Shown: in pieces, positions 24,375-40,584 of the stretch
How the letters are laid out: each line of letters begins with the position of its first letter
Numbering within the stretch: the stretch's first letter is position 1
NCBI GenBank assembly: GCA_038363925.1
Contig: JAQQWL010000002.1
Span: 2,294,001 to 2,358,000, forward strand
Length of the DNA: 64,000 nt
Direction of reading: 5' to 3'
Origin: Apiospora phragmitis
Taxonomy: Eukaryota > Ascomycota > Sordariomycetes > Amphisphaeriales > Apiosporaceae
Translations under genes and position numbers: made by a program
The notes under the pieces: generated by a model
What the model was told of the DNA's origin: nothing
What the model saw: the letters and a program-made list of their open reading frames with translations, nothing else
The model's database searches: none

Positions 24375-25466
24375 ATGTCAATACCACGTCCTCGGGGAAC
24401 ATCTCTCCCTCTGCCTGCGTCCGCCAGGCAGCAGCCTGCGGATGTAGCCGTATACCAGGACAACTGGAATCCCTCTGACCCTCTTGAATATGAGCGACTT
24501 CGCTTGGCAGGCTTGGTTCCTCGATTGCGACACTTCTATGACGACGATAAAGAGAATTACCCACACTCACCCGAGGGTTCTGATCATACTGACGAGGATT
24601 CTGAAGATTCCGGAAACGAGGATGGTAGCGAAGAGGCGGAGGACCTGGACCCCGATCCTGATGAGAATGGTGAGGGGGCTGACGTCGATGCTGGCGAAGA
24701 AGAGGGCGAAGAAGGAGACGACGACGAAGAAGAAGCACAAGATGATGAGCTGCCCTTCAACGCCGCGGCAGTAGGCCTGAAGGAGATCAGTAACTTGGCC
24801 AGCTTCACTGTCAGTAGCTACAAGCCAGGTTGTGGTGTCAGAGAGCTCCGCGACGATGACATTAGCCTGTTCTGGCAGTAAGTTGGACTTTTTGCATCCC
24901 CTGTACTGGATTGCACTTGCTGACTGCTCATAAGATCTGACGGCCCGCAACCTCATCGTCTGAACATTCACTTCATCAAGCGTGTTGAGATTCGGGCCCT
25001 GCGGCTCTTTCTGGACTACGAGCTCGATGAGAGTTACACGCCCACGAAGATTCAGATCACTGCTGGCACTGCCCCGCATCTCACCATTCCATTCACGACG
25101 ATGGAGCTAAACACGCCCAAGGGATGGATTGATGTCCCTATTGCCGGCGCCGGTGGTGGTAAAGACGGAAACTCTTTATGCTGTTTCTTCGTCCGGATCA
25201 TCGTGCTCGAGAACCACCAAAACGGCAAAGACACCCACATTCGCGGGATCAAAGTCTATGCCCTGGATGATAGTGCCACCACAGCCGAAAACAATCCCGT
25301 CGAGGACATGGCAGAGGCCATCGATGACTACGGAGGCCGAATGGGCCGGCGAAATGGTGACGGGCATGATCAAGACGCTAGCCGCAAACCTACAGCAAAG
25401 AAGTTTGTCCCGGGAGATGGAGGGCTAACCATACCATACTTCATGAGAGAGCCAGAGATCCGCTGA
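24375..25466 (+). CDS. APC10: Anaphase-promoting complex subunit 10 (Doc1)
   Basis: APC10 forms part of the D-box degron receptor of the APC/C ubiquitin ligase and raises its processivity. Exons are 24375-24877 and 24935-25466 (57-nt intron, GTAAGT donor), giving 344 residues from this ATG. The DOC-domain hallmarks are NLASFTVSSYKPGCGVREL, DDDISLFWQSDGPQPHRLNI, RALRLFLDYELDESYTPTKI and a C-terminal THIRGIKVYALDD. Before the DOC domain is a highly acidic stretch of about 65 residues (24556-24760, mostly Asp and Glu) that I do not associate with the yeast or animal proteins. About 40 residues follow the domain, ending YFMREPEIR, in the position of the yeast Ile-Arg tail that docks onto TPR subunits; the final residues here are indeed Ile-Arg. 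A further 5' exon may exist (24048-24201). Confidence 0.95.
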
Positions 25467-26045
25467 ACGAGGCTCTGAGAAATGGCATTGCATTCGACGA
25501 GGCATGGACCAGCGATTGCATGTGCAACTGTATAATTAATTTCGGCGATTTTGATACCCTGTTTGCATTCTGGGGAAGACTGCTACAGTACGAAGAGGGA
25601 GGATTCGGGATATCTTGTCCGACACTCAACTTGAGCAGTGGCATCAACTAGAGCCCGTAGCAAAGCAGCAATCTATTATCTAGAACCAAATCCTTTTCCG
25701 CGAATCGCATATTGTGTTGCCCAATATGCACATGTAGTCTCTAGCGAGCGTGCGGCTCAATTCGTATCTTTCCCTGTATTCTACTGACGGTCCCTCTCGC
25801 CATTATGATTTAATGTTTCTTCTAGTTTGTTCTTTCAGCATGAGTATATGGGTTGTGTCGGCTTATAACACTTCTTGCGATAGGAGGTGAGCTGGGGGGT
25901 CGGGAGGGGTGTCCAGGTGGGCCCCCGGGCCGTACTCCGCATCCCGGGATCGAATCTCCAATTCCCGCGCTCTGCTGGCGCCGCTTGAAGCGTTCCCGTC
26001 AACATCCATCCCGACCCAACGTCACTTCAAGAATCGCAAACCGCA
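25467..26045. other. Intergenic, tandem genes
   Basis: This is the 3' flank of APC10 and promoter of the POF1-like gene. A GC-rich block with G and C runs is at 25890-25985. No gene is seen. Confidence 0.55.
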
Positions 26046-27106
26046 ATGTCGGCATCTGACGTGACCAACACGGAAATCATGGGATCGCCGCGTCAGCTGC
26101 CAGCAAACCTGGTGTCCTACTTCACCCGCGCCCTGAAGACGTTTCAGCTATCCGAGACGACCTTCACCGTACTGTGTTCTGTCTCATCCGCCACCCCGAG
26201 TCGTAATAATGGCACCCAAATAGCGGCACCAATCCCGCCGAAGCAAGCGCCCAGAACGCTGGTGGTCCTGGATTCGTCCTTCAACCCACCCACGCTGGCG
26301 CACCAACGCATGGCCCTGTCGGCATTGGCGGACCTGCGGAAGCAGCAGCATGCCCCGCGAGACTCGCGCGTTCTGTTGCTTCTCGCAATCAATAACGCGG
26401 ACAAGGCGCCCAAGCCCGCCGCGTTCCCCCAGAGGCTGGCCATGATGTACGTGTTCGCGCAGGACCTGCTCTCAGCTGCCCGGACTCAGAGAAGACATCT
26501 TCAGCAAGCTGCCGCCGCACCAGACTCTGGCAGCAGCAGCAGCATTGATGCGGGGACCGAGGAAGAAGAGGACGTGGTGGACATCGCGGTCACGACGGAG
26601 CCTTACTTCCACTCCAAGAGCAACGCGGTCGCCACGAGCGAGTTCTACGGCGGAGATGCCGCCGCCCGGAAGGGGGAGGAAACAGAAATGGAGCAGCTGT
26701 ACCTCACGGGGTTCGACACGCTGATCCGCATCTTTGACGCCAAGTACTACCCGAACGACACGATGCGCCAGGCGCTGGACCCGCTCTGGCGCAGTCACGG
26801 CTGCGCGTCACCATGCGGACGGACGCAGACTGGGGCACCGCCGCGGACCAGCGGGCGTACCTGGACGGCTTGCGGGACGGCAAGCTGGAGGCGATGGGCG
26901 GGAGGCGCGAGTGGGCGGACAAGGTCGCGATGGTAGAAGGAGGACGCGAGGAGGGGGGAAAGGGGTCCGAGGACATCGTCGTTATCAGTAGCACCAAGGT
27001 CAGGAGTGTCGTGCAGAGGGAGGACTGGCAGGCGCTCCAGCGGCTCGTCAGCGAGGGGGTCAGCGAGTGGGTGAGGACACAGGGGCTATACAAAGAGGAG
27101 GCTTGA
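26046..27106 (+). CDS. POF1: POF1-like nicotinamide/cytidylyl-type nucleotidyltransferase
   Basis: This is a single-exon gene for a HIGH-superfamily nucleotidyltransferase. LDSSFNPPTLAHQRM (near residue 75) is the GxFxPxTxxH nucleotide-binding motif, and ISSTKVRSVV near the C-terminus is the ISSTxxR motif. Both fit the NMN adenylyltransferase fold of yeast Pof1, linked there to protein quality control and NMNAT-like activity. A low-complexity Ala/Ser/Glu insert (about residues 156-180) separates the halves. The frame breaks around 26790-26796: the conserved YYPNDTMRQALDPLW continues to RLRVTMRTDADWG only with one extra base, and then runs to the stop at 27106 for 353 residues. In the raw frame the protein ends in out-of-frame sequence, so I count one missing base. 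Substrate specificity cannot be read from sequence. Confidence 0.82.
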
Positions 27107-29566
27107 ATGAGTGATGGGCACGCATCGGGGGGGTCACAGTAGCAGAGCGTACCGCTAATGATATATGACTTATATGATACATACATAGAGATACTTCTGG
27201 TAGATGATATGTGAGGGTTTCACAGCACAAGCTACCAAAGATAACCTAAGCAAGCGCATTCTTGGTACTGATACGTAAACAGGACATGCCATCATTGACT
27301 GCTGCTGAGTTTGTTCACGACACATAGGCTTCCCATGCTCAAACTTCTCGATCGTGGAGAATCAAGACGAATATGGCAACCATCTTGCTCTATCACATCT
27401 ATATTCGCCACTACTAGTACTTAATAAACTGCCAGGTTAAGATTATTTTCTATAGACTAATAGGCAAGACGATACATCATTAGCTTCTAATCTCCAAAAT
27501 ACCGAGCTAGAAATGCAGACGACATAAGAATTGCGGAAAGTGCATATTGACAAGAAAGCTGTATGATTCCGGTGTAACAGGGGAGTCACCTCTTGCGAAT
27601 GCCTTGTATTGCTGTTCCTCTGTTGTGCATATGCCATTGCTGGGCATCGTCTTTCCCTGGCCAACTACTGCAAAACCTCCATATCCATACACATTTCCCA
27701 AATATAAAAGACATGGTGCGTCTACAAGTAATCGGACAGCAGATCCCGAGGATTCGAGGGGGTACTCATCGAGGCAACTGAATTTTGACTTCATATGTTA
27801 TATGGACAACATGGAGTTGTTGTTCATGACACTACAAGGGGAGTCACGGAACATAATCTTCAAGTAGCCTTATAATCATGGGCAGACGTTTCCTTGCCGA
27901 ATTTCATGACGGCTTCAAAGTTATGTCAAGATGCACAGCACCCTCTCAATTATGATAGCAGTTTGTCCATAGGTACATGTATTCACAAGTTCCTCAGGGA
28001 CCTCGGTTCAGGCATTCGGCGAGTCAAGCGTTAACTTGAGGCAGTTTTGCTATTAAACAAGCACCAGTGACTGAAAGTGCCAGAGAAAGTCCACTGTTGT
28101 GAAAAAGGTGTAGTACTCCAAGCCAATCAGATTAATCACTGGTTAAATCAACACCCACCGGAAGGAGCCCCGGTGCCTACAGCAGGGTTTTCTGACCAAT
28201 GAAAAAAGATGATGGCGCTGGAAAAGACTTATTGAGAAAACCGAATTTTCACCTAGGCCGCTCCCCTGTCCCCCTACCCAGCTTATGGAGGCTGATTCGG
28301 CGACCCACAGGGCCCTGGGGGAAGGGTATAAATATCTGCCCTCCCTCCCTCCATTTCGATTTCCTTTTCTCTTTTTCTCTTCATGTCGACAATCTCTAAA
28401 GAATCATTTCTATAGTGTTCGTCCCAATCTCTGTTTTCTCCAAAACAGCTACAGATCCGACCCTGGTTGATGATTCCTATCCCTGCCGCCCTAGAGTGAA
28501 GAGGCATTCTTGCCATGGTTACCCTACAAGGTTTCCAGATACTCTCGCACCCTCCGCAAGGAGGGCGGTGGTACGCCTTTCACGAGGTCTCGGCTGTATA
28601 GAGAGTGATGATGATCTCAACCCCGATTTGTCATGGTCTGCCTTTGGGCGCGTGGCCGGGGTGGGCGGTGGTGGACGTCTGACAGGCGCGATATTTTATT
28701 CTCTTTTTCATTGCTTGCTAGGGTTCGTCCTTGGCAGTGAGGAAGAAGATCCTCGTAGTTGTACTAATGGCAAAACATTCTGTCCATGCCCATCAACCTT
28801 GTCGCCGTATGGATATTGCAAGCAAGGATGTATTCTGCAAGCAGGATGCACAACTGAGATAACATTTGCACCACTTGCTTCTCGCCTATTATTTCCGTCA
28901 TGATAGTACACCAGTCTCCTCCAATCCGGCCATTCCGCCAATATCATCACCTAAACTGAACCTTCGCCGCTCCCAAACATGCACCGTCCGTTATTTGGTG
29001 CTCCTTGCTGTTTCTGCTCCAAACACGTTGAAAACGAGGTTGATGATAAGGATCGATGTGCTACGTATCCCAGTTGACACATACATAGCTAATTTGCCTG
29101 CTACTCACTGGCTCAGGATTGTCGTAGGCAATGTCGCGGGCAGATTACTTGTGTACCATGTACGGCAGGGCAGCATTGACTGTTTACTCCACAATGTCAA
29201 TATCATCAAGAGTTTCGCAAGGCGGTTCATTGCGGTAGGTGTGACAGAATTTGAAGCTGGCACCAACCGCACTGCCTTGAGGTTGGGGGTTCTAGCCGTT
29301 TAGGTCACATTTCATAATGAAAATGGATTTTATAAATCATGAATATCCTCGTATTTAATTATAACGAAGGAATCTAGTAAAGGCAACGTGACATAGAGGT
29401 ATTCTAACAAAATAATAGTCCCGCACGCCCAAAATCAGACAAACAATACTCCTCAAAATTGGGATAACAGGATGTCCTTTCCGTAATAAGCTCTGCGTGT
29501 GGGTAGGTAGCAAGTGCTTCGTTTAAACATCATGATCCATCAAATCTCTCCCATCCGATCCTCTCA
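27107..29566. other. 2.5-kb convergent intergenic region with an orphan TATA/pyrimidine promoter-like site
   Basis: This lies between the stops of the POF1-like gene (+) and the VNX1-like gene (-), unusually long for convergent neighbours. No family is recognised. A strong TATA word followed by a CT tract lies at 28325-28385 (separate entry). An open frame downstream of it (28415-28903) has no internal ATG. Confidence 0.5.
28325..28385 (+). promoter_or_regulatory. TATA box followed by pyrimidine tract, no gene assigned
   Basis: GGGTATAAATATCTGCCC is followed by a 50-nt CT-rich tract and an ATG at 28384 that opens only about 10 codons. This is the layout of a strong fungal RNA polymerase II core promoter, yet no protein gene is visible downstream. 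It may drive a non-coding RNA or a small spliced gene that I cannot resolve. Confidence 0.4.
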
Positions 29567-32500
29567 CTAGAATGCGATACCTTTGGTGCTGTGTCCGATA
29601 GTTTTATATGTCGTCCAGCCTGACTGAGCATCGTAGGTGTCGAACCTGGCGGTTGTATCGAAAGCGTTGTCCGTGTAACCGGAAAAGTAGAAGCCAATTA
29701 TGACAACCAGATAGGTCAACAAGAGGATGCTGCCTTTGAAGTAGTTGCTCTTGCCTTCACCGTATACGTAACTGAGTAGAAACACGCAAAGGATAACGGT
29801 CACCATGTCCCACTGGGGGAACAACAGGCTAAACGTGTAGTGGGCAATATCGGGGTCCTCCAGCGTTGGCAGGATAGGGTACACAGCGGAGAACAAAACG
29901 AGGGCGGGGATCTGAAGAAGGCAGACTTGAAGGGCGTACGCGGATCCAATTTCCATGGAGAGCGCAATGTTACCGTTCATGGCGAAAGAGATGGCGTTCT
30001 GGCGACAAGCAGGTTAGCGTGGTCATACATGAGCAGGAAGAGAGCGATCATCTTACCAGGAACTCGGTGGTGTTCGGGACAAGGGCGAACAGAGTAATGC
30101 CAAGGAACTTCTCGTCAATGGCAAAGTTTTGCAACACTACATCTACCGTGTCGACAAGGATCTCAGCGACAATGGCATAGAGAACGGTGGCTCCCATCAA
30201 TATGACCGCACTCTTCATTCGACTCCAATTCGGTGCATCGTGGCCACCATGTGCCTGAGGGGTCTCTGCCGCGTCTTCCATATCAGGGAACCCACTACTA
30301 CGCAGCGGTGCCGCGCGTGAACTAGCCGTATTGCCAGCGTTCGAGCCGAGGGCGGACGTGCGACGTGGAAGGCGTGCATCGCGAGCGGCAATAGCAGCTG
30401 CAGTGGCTGCGAGTTCAGTCACACCCCGGATGAGATTGTTGTTCTCTTGCTCAGAAAAGCCGGGCACATGGACGTTGGAGCGAATACTCTCGCTGTCGCC
30501 TCCGTTGCCATGAGTCTTGGGTGGTACCATGTGAGGGGTCTGCATAGCACCATTAGGTGGAAGAACCCCTGAAGGCTGACGTGAATGGTGGGTACTTGCT
30601 TGGCCTGACAGCCCAACTTGTCTTAGAGACTCCCAAGGATGCGCTTGTAGAGAGTGCTGTCCCGGATATCTGCTCCGGTGGCGTCGACGGTACCATGCTG
30701 CTCAGACACGCGTGTCATATGAAGGTGCTCTTCATTCTTTTTCTCCTCCACCTCCGTATTCCAGATAACGGCAGCATGAGTCCTCAGAGTGAACCACAGC
30801 CCAGTGACATAGGACAAGAATAGACAGGTGGCAGCCGCATAACAGTAAGGACGGACCGCCTCGAGGTAAAACCGATCGTCAACCTTAGGCGTCTGGGAGA
30901 AATAGCAGCGACGACAATCGCGGTCCTTGTCTTTGTCAAGAGATGGGCGGTAGTCGACACATTCCGTGCAGCTGAGCTCATGAGTGCCGTAAATCTGGTA
31001 GAACAAAGTAGGCCCAAAAGCAGCCACTACAGCGAAGAGAAGCATCGTCGAAGTGACGCCTGCAGACCTGGCATTAAACCGCTGAGTTTTGCGTTTTATA
31101 GCGCCGAAGCACATGGAGAGCCCAGGGGAAAAGAGAATACCTGCGAAGATGCTTCCAATAATGCTACCTTCGACAAGTGCCCCCTTCCCCTGGTTGAGGG
31201 CTACACAATAGAGGAATACCTCGACGATGGTGGAGAAGAAGGCGTTGATGGCGGCACCAAGACCCATCGAGGACTGGGCCGAGATGGACGCAACTGCCTG
31301 TCCGATGAAGTATGCCAATGGGATGATGGATAACAAGCCAGCCACGAAGAGGAAGCCCGGCGACGTGATGAAGTTCTCAACATGCAAAACGCCCTCGAGA
31401 ACAAGCCAGTCGAAGATGACAAAGACGACCACAGCCATGAGGTTGATGAGGAAGATGTTGGTACCATCAACGGTATATTTCCAGTATTTGGAGCCAACTG
31501 CTCGGTAGGTGCAGAGCAGTATAGAGGAGTAAGTACCATCATTGTTGCGCGCCTGGGTTATGTCCGACTCGAAAGATAGTGCTAGAGGATGCCGCTTAAG
31601 ATGATCAAAGAGGAGCATGGTGACCTTGCCCATTGGAATCCAGAAGACCAAAAACCAGCAGATGCCGGAGACGATAATCAGCGAAGGGCCGATAAGTCCG
31701 TAGAAGAAGATGAAGAAGATGACCCTGCCAATGTTCCATTGGCCTAGACCAAACATGCGTCTCTTCAGGCGGCGGCCCTGCTCTTCGATCTCTGCATGGT
31801 GCGTATGGCGCCCAAGAAGGCTGTCGGTCTCACTGGGTTCCGAGTCTATGCTTCTCCTGGACCGGCCAATGATGGACCGGCTGCTCTCAGGGCCGAAGAA
31901 GAGTCGACCATACTCGAGGTCGCCATTCTGCCACTGCTCGTATTCACTGATGCTTCTCCCCTCTCCTTGATCCTCATCCAGATAGGCCTCATCTTGCTCT
32001 AGTCGGACAAATTTGCCAAAAGGATAAAACATGTAGCCAGCTAAGCCCCATAGCACACGGCCATATTCTCTGCCGCTAGGCGTGGCCGCAAACAGGAAGC
32101 ATACGACTGTACCAAGGGCGGCGATGAGGGCCAGCCACCAACCGAAGGCAAGCGTCCACATCAAATTGAAGAACAACAGCCAGATACTAACATGGCCGCC
32201 TGGTGACGAATGGATGTCACCCTCTGCCGTCTTTTGGACAGAGCGATCCTTTTTGTACAAAGCGGGCTTCCATAACCGAATACCGAATGGATGTGTTTCA
32301 TTGATGGCCTGTTGCCGGTCCTTCAGAGTGAAACTCTCTGCATCGCTAAGGTCGTCCTCGTCCTCGTTACTATCGTCGACTGGCGTCCCTTCGTCTTCGG
32401 TATCGTGCTGCTCAGGTTCGGCTGAGGGCTGTTCACCTGCATCTTGGTCCTCCTCTAGGCGTTCCTCTAGGCCACTTTCGTCTGCAGCATCACTTCTGCT

Positions 32501-33190
32501 CGACTGCACTCGCGATAAGGCTGGAGCAGCCATGGTCCGTCGTCGAAGAGTTGATTGTTGTCTCCCAGAGTCCGTATTGTAGGGTGGTCTGGGCGCCGAG
32601 TAGCTCTGCGCCCTCTCTGCGGTGACTTCCTCGTCTACCTCTTCAACAGCGTCGTCGGTCGAGAATACTCCTCCTCGGTGAGGGGCCTGCGTATTCGATG
32701 AAGCGCGGCGCGACATGGGAGGCTTCCTTGGACGAGCTCTACCACGCTCTGGGCCCAGCATCGGAGAGCGTAAGGGTTGTTGGGCACCGGTTCTCGTATG
32801 TGCGCGATCGTGAGCCGAAGCAGAATTACTAACGGAGGTTGCATCGCCTCCATAATATGCACTGCTCCCAGCAGGAGGGGGGGTTTGCAGAGTCCCTGCA
32901 GAAGCGGTATTACATACAGTTAGCCCATACACGAGTGACATCAGATGCACCACGGCGAACAGGGACCTGTTGACTCGGATCGCTGGCGCTACAGGAGATT
33001 GAGTTTAGGGACGCGACATACCATACGACGAAACATCTGGTCGTCTCCGCACCGTATCTCCAGACTGATAACTTTCGGACATCAATGTGTCTTCTCTCGA
33101 AGGAGGCTCGGTGCGTGTGTTGCTTGGTCGAGTATCGGTAGGCGACTGCGAGCCCGAGTCGCCGCCCGGGTCGCGAGGGGGCGGATCCAT
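29567..33190 (-). CDS. VNX1: Vacuolar monovalent cation/H+ and Ca2+/H+ exchanger, VNX1 type
   Basis: This is a large CaCA-superfamily antiporter. Exons are 33190-33022, 32895-30057 and 29998-29567, giving 1146 residues. A long hydrophilic N-terminus (Pro/Ser-rich, then acidic) precedes LWKPALYKKDRSV and the first transmembrane block. The two exchanger repeats carry GLGAAINAFFSTIVEVFLYC and FALVPNTTEFLNAISFAMNG, the acidic helices that bind cation. A Cys-rich loop (HELSCTECVDY, DCRRCYF) and a second hydrophilic loop of about 150 residues separate them. This organisation matches yeast Vnx1 rather than the short Vcx1. The frame is lost at 30632-30634, where YKRILG must continue to ESLRQVGLSGQ; one G is missing in a G run. 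The start at 33190 precedes a 126-nt intron. A vacuolar location is inferred from the family. Confidence 0.9.
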
Positions 33191-35345
33191 GGTGATAAAG
33201 CGCGTTTCTTGTCGTGTTTGTTATCTTTGGGGCGAAATACCGAGGGCGTGAACAAACCGCCGAGAGCTCTCGGGGAATGTAAGACAGACCTTTGGCTGTC
33301 TTGTCAAGTGATTCGACAACAAGGCAACAATCGCGAAGAGAAGAGAAAAAACCCGAAATTATTATAGGTCCCCGCTTGGAATCGTTCAATGTCCCAATCG
33401 TCAAGGAGCCAAAAGTCAGTACATCGCTCCGGTGCGTTGAAACACAGGATGAGAAACGAAGCAAATCAACACCAGCAAGATGTGAAGATTGGGAGAATTT
33501 GAGGCCGGGTACTCATAAGCACCGTTGTTTGCTACAGGCCTAGAAGAAGAACAAGATTGGAGGGCTACTGGAAGGTATGTAGGTTGGTACAGATTATAGA
33601 ATAGCGGGAGCCAAGACAACAACACAAAGACCAAGCCGGCTCCTTCTTCCGTACGTCTGTCGGTCTGTCTGTTTACTTGGCATTTTGGTCGTTTCCGTAT
33701 ATGAATTACGCCATCTTGGCAGTAGCAGTGCCCGTAATTGGCAGATCTCATGCAGCACGACATACTGAATGGCGCTGTCATGATCTCAATCAACTGAATC
33801 GCAACTGCTCCTCGTGATTATCTACGGCGGAACAGTATCATCTGCAACTGTTTGCGATGCAGCTGGATCCTGGTCGATTCTTGGTCCTTCGATGTGGACT
33901 CGGCGGGGCTTTCCCATGCCCCCAAACGCATGCGCCGATTTAGTATTCTGGGTACCTAACATATTCTGGGCCATACATCTACACCGTCCATCACAGGTCT
34001 TTATTCTGATCAGTATGTATACCTACTGTTCCTACGAGGAGTCTCTTGAGTGGATGCATTGAAGAGTGCTTGGAGTGGTATTGACTTTGTTAGTAGATTG
34101 GTTTCCCCAGATGGTGCGGTTGCGTTGACCCAGATGGCTGTTTGTGCTAGGGGTTCCAGTCATTTCGGTCATCGCGTACATTACGTCGTCTACCAGAAAC
34201 CCCCAATATGGGACATGTGCTAATACTGCACATGCATCTGGTGCTCGGGCACGCCTGATCACACTTGGCTGCTTGGAGTGGACGAACAACTACTTACATA
34301 CCTATGGCTACACAAATGGGGCATCCCCTCCCTCCTCCCCTCCTCTACGAATTGAATTCGTCAGCACATTCGTAGGAATTCTCCCCGTCGGTAACTTTAG
34401 AACAGGTGACTTCACTGTGGATTTCAGACACCGAGATACTACAAATATCAACGGCGCCAAGCCACGTTGCCCCCACTCTCTTGCATCCCTGGGCTCTCGA
34501 TAGACGGATTGCGGCATTGTTTGCTCGGTCACAGGGGAGATAGACTCTCTTCGAAACCTCACTAATCAGCCGCCTCTGAACTCTGAAGTCTGTTTTGCCT
34601 GGAATCTCGAAGGCTATCGCGGCTGTCGTGATTGCCTTAGTGCTACTACAACTGTATCCGCTTTGCCTGAATGGGCAGTCCGGGCAGTTGGGGCAGGGGT
34701 TACCTGCTGCTGGCTTGACTTCGGTGAGGCTGATGTAGTACATAGTACAGTCCAATCCCTGAATTATTCCAATGTGCCGGGTGCCTGATGGTTTTATGAT
34801 CGTTCACAAGAGCCGTAGTGTCGATAAATCTTGCAAGTGCTTCTGCCAGTCTGCTGCAGCTATTTATCCAGTTATCACAGCGGTAATCAAGCTACTCATT
34901 CGAGAGTGTCCCATTGAACGCCTTTCCATGGGAATAAAATAACGTTATCTATCCATCGAATAACAACGGGTAGACACACAGGGATTATACTAGCTAATGC
35001 GGTCCATGATTGGATGTTTATCTACTCCTTGCTCCGTATGATTGGCAGCGCATGCTCCAGCCACCGACGCCACATGCCCTAGCCACACCAATCCACTCCA
35101 GCATTCGCTTTGAGGCCTAAGCTTCTTAGGTAGGCAGTTGCTCAATGAGCTGTTGTCGCCATCGTCGTCACAGCCTAAGAGCCTAGCAGCTACCACGCCC
35201 ACCTGCTATCCTCATCAACAACAGTAACGATCCGACCGAACCATTTCATTTTTTCGTAACTGCTAGTCTCATCGAGTTGCACTGTACATCACACGAATTC
35301 TGATATCTGCCGGACGTATCAGACTCTCCGGAGCTGCCAGCAACC
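33191..35345. promoter_or_regulatory. 2.15-kb divergent region, VNX1 / RPT6
   Basis: This lies between two divergent start codons, longer than the other divergent intervals here. Scattered open frames, the longest 136 codons on the minus strand at 34345-34755, have no recognisable features. I see no RNA gene or repeat. Confidence 0.5.
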
Positions 35346-36581
<1,236 letters not shown>

Positions 36582-37655
36582 GCTATTGGTTGTGGTCCAC
36601 ATTGGAATGGAGGCGACCTGTCTGTTGCCTCATGAACCATGTATAATTATTAGAGATGACTACGGCCGAGCCTTATGGGGATTGACCCGGCTTCGTCAAT
36701 CAAAAGAGCTATGCAGTTGACTCTCCCCCAACTGATGACCCTGTGCCCTTGAAGTGATCCTTTCTATTTGTATTGTTGAAACTGCTGGTCCTGCAAATGC
36801 GTGATAGGGAACTGCTACGCGATCAAGGGTCACTTCACCATATTTGGCATCTGCTGTGATATATCAAGCACACCTGCATTGAGTCCAGCTGTTTTCCTTC
36901 CAATCTGAATAGCAACTGCTCTAGTCGACCAAGCATCTACCTCATCAATCTACCAGGCTGCTTACCTACTGAGCATGAGCGGAGGATTGATCCGACCATT
37001 CAAGGGGGGTCTGCTGTGTGCCATTCTCTACGTATAGTATGGCCCGGTCCAAGTAAGTAGGCGAGGGATGTCGTAATGTTCACATTCGCCCCCCGGATAA
37101 CCTGAAAGGAGAGACAGATAAGAAATACACCTGAAAGAAACCTTTTCCACATGTCTTGAATCACATTAATTTGGGGGGAAAGCATTGCGATTTCATCTCA
37201 GTTGCTTACTTAGTATTAACAATAACCGTCCACTCCGTTCTCTTCCGAGTGGCACCACAACCATGATATAAACGTAGCCCGTCATCATTTTAAGCATACC
37301 AGGAGCCTGCCGGACCGTGTGAAATGCTGGTCTACAAGCACATACACTCTCTCGCTTTCTCTCTCAGCACGATGTCCAAGCCGTGTGATAATACAATTAC
37401 TTTATCCATTGAACGCCATCCAAAACATCATCAGTCGTCCCGTCCCACTCCGTAACGCTGCGAAGTGGATGTTCGTATGCTACCTGTGTACAGATGCCAA
37501 AAACCCGTTGTTCTATGCGTCATTCATCCTCGGACTGGAAAGATATGCAAACTCAAGAGAGTAATTGTTGAAGCCCTCTTTGATTCGTTTCCTTCTCTCC
37601 AGCCCCTTCATTTCCAAAGCTCAATCAATGCAATGCCCCCGCCAACTATACTTAA
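36582..37655. other. Intergenic, convergent 3' flanks
   Basis: This 1.07-kb stretch separates the stops of RPT6 (+) and the tyrosine phosphatase (-). No gene or structured repeat is seen. Confidence 0.6.

Positions 37656-40584
<2,929 letters not shown>

Noticed and set aside
28415..28903. 162-codon open frame with a Cys-rich end downstream of the TATA site
   Set aside because: It has no internal ATG and no splice model I could find that supplies one; kept only as context for the orphan promoter.
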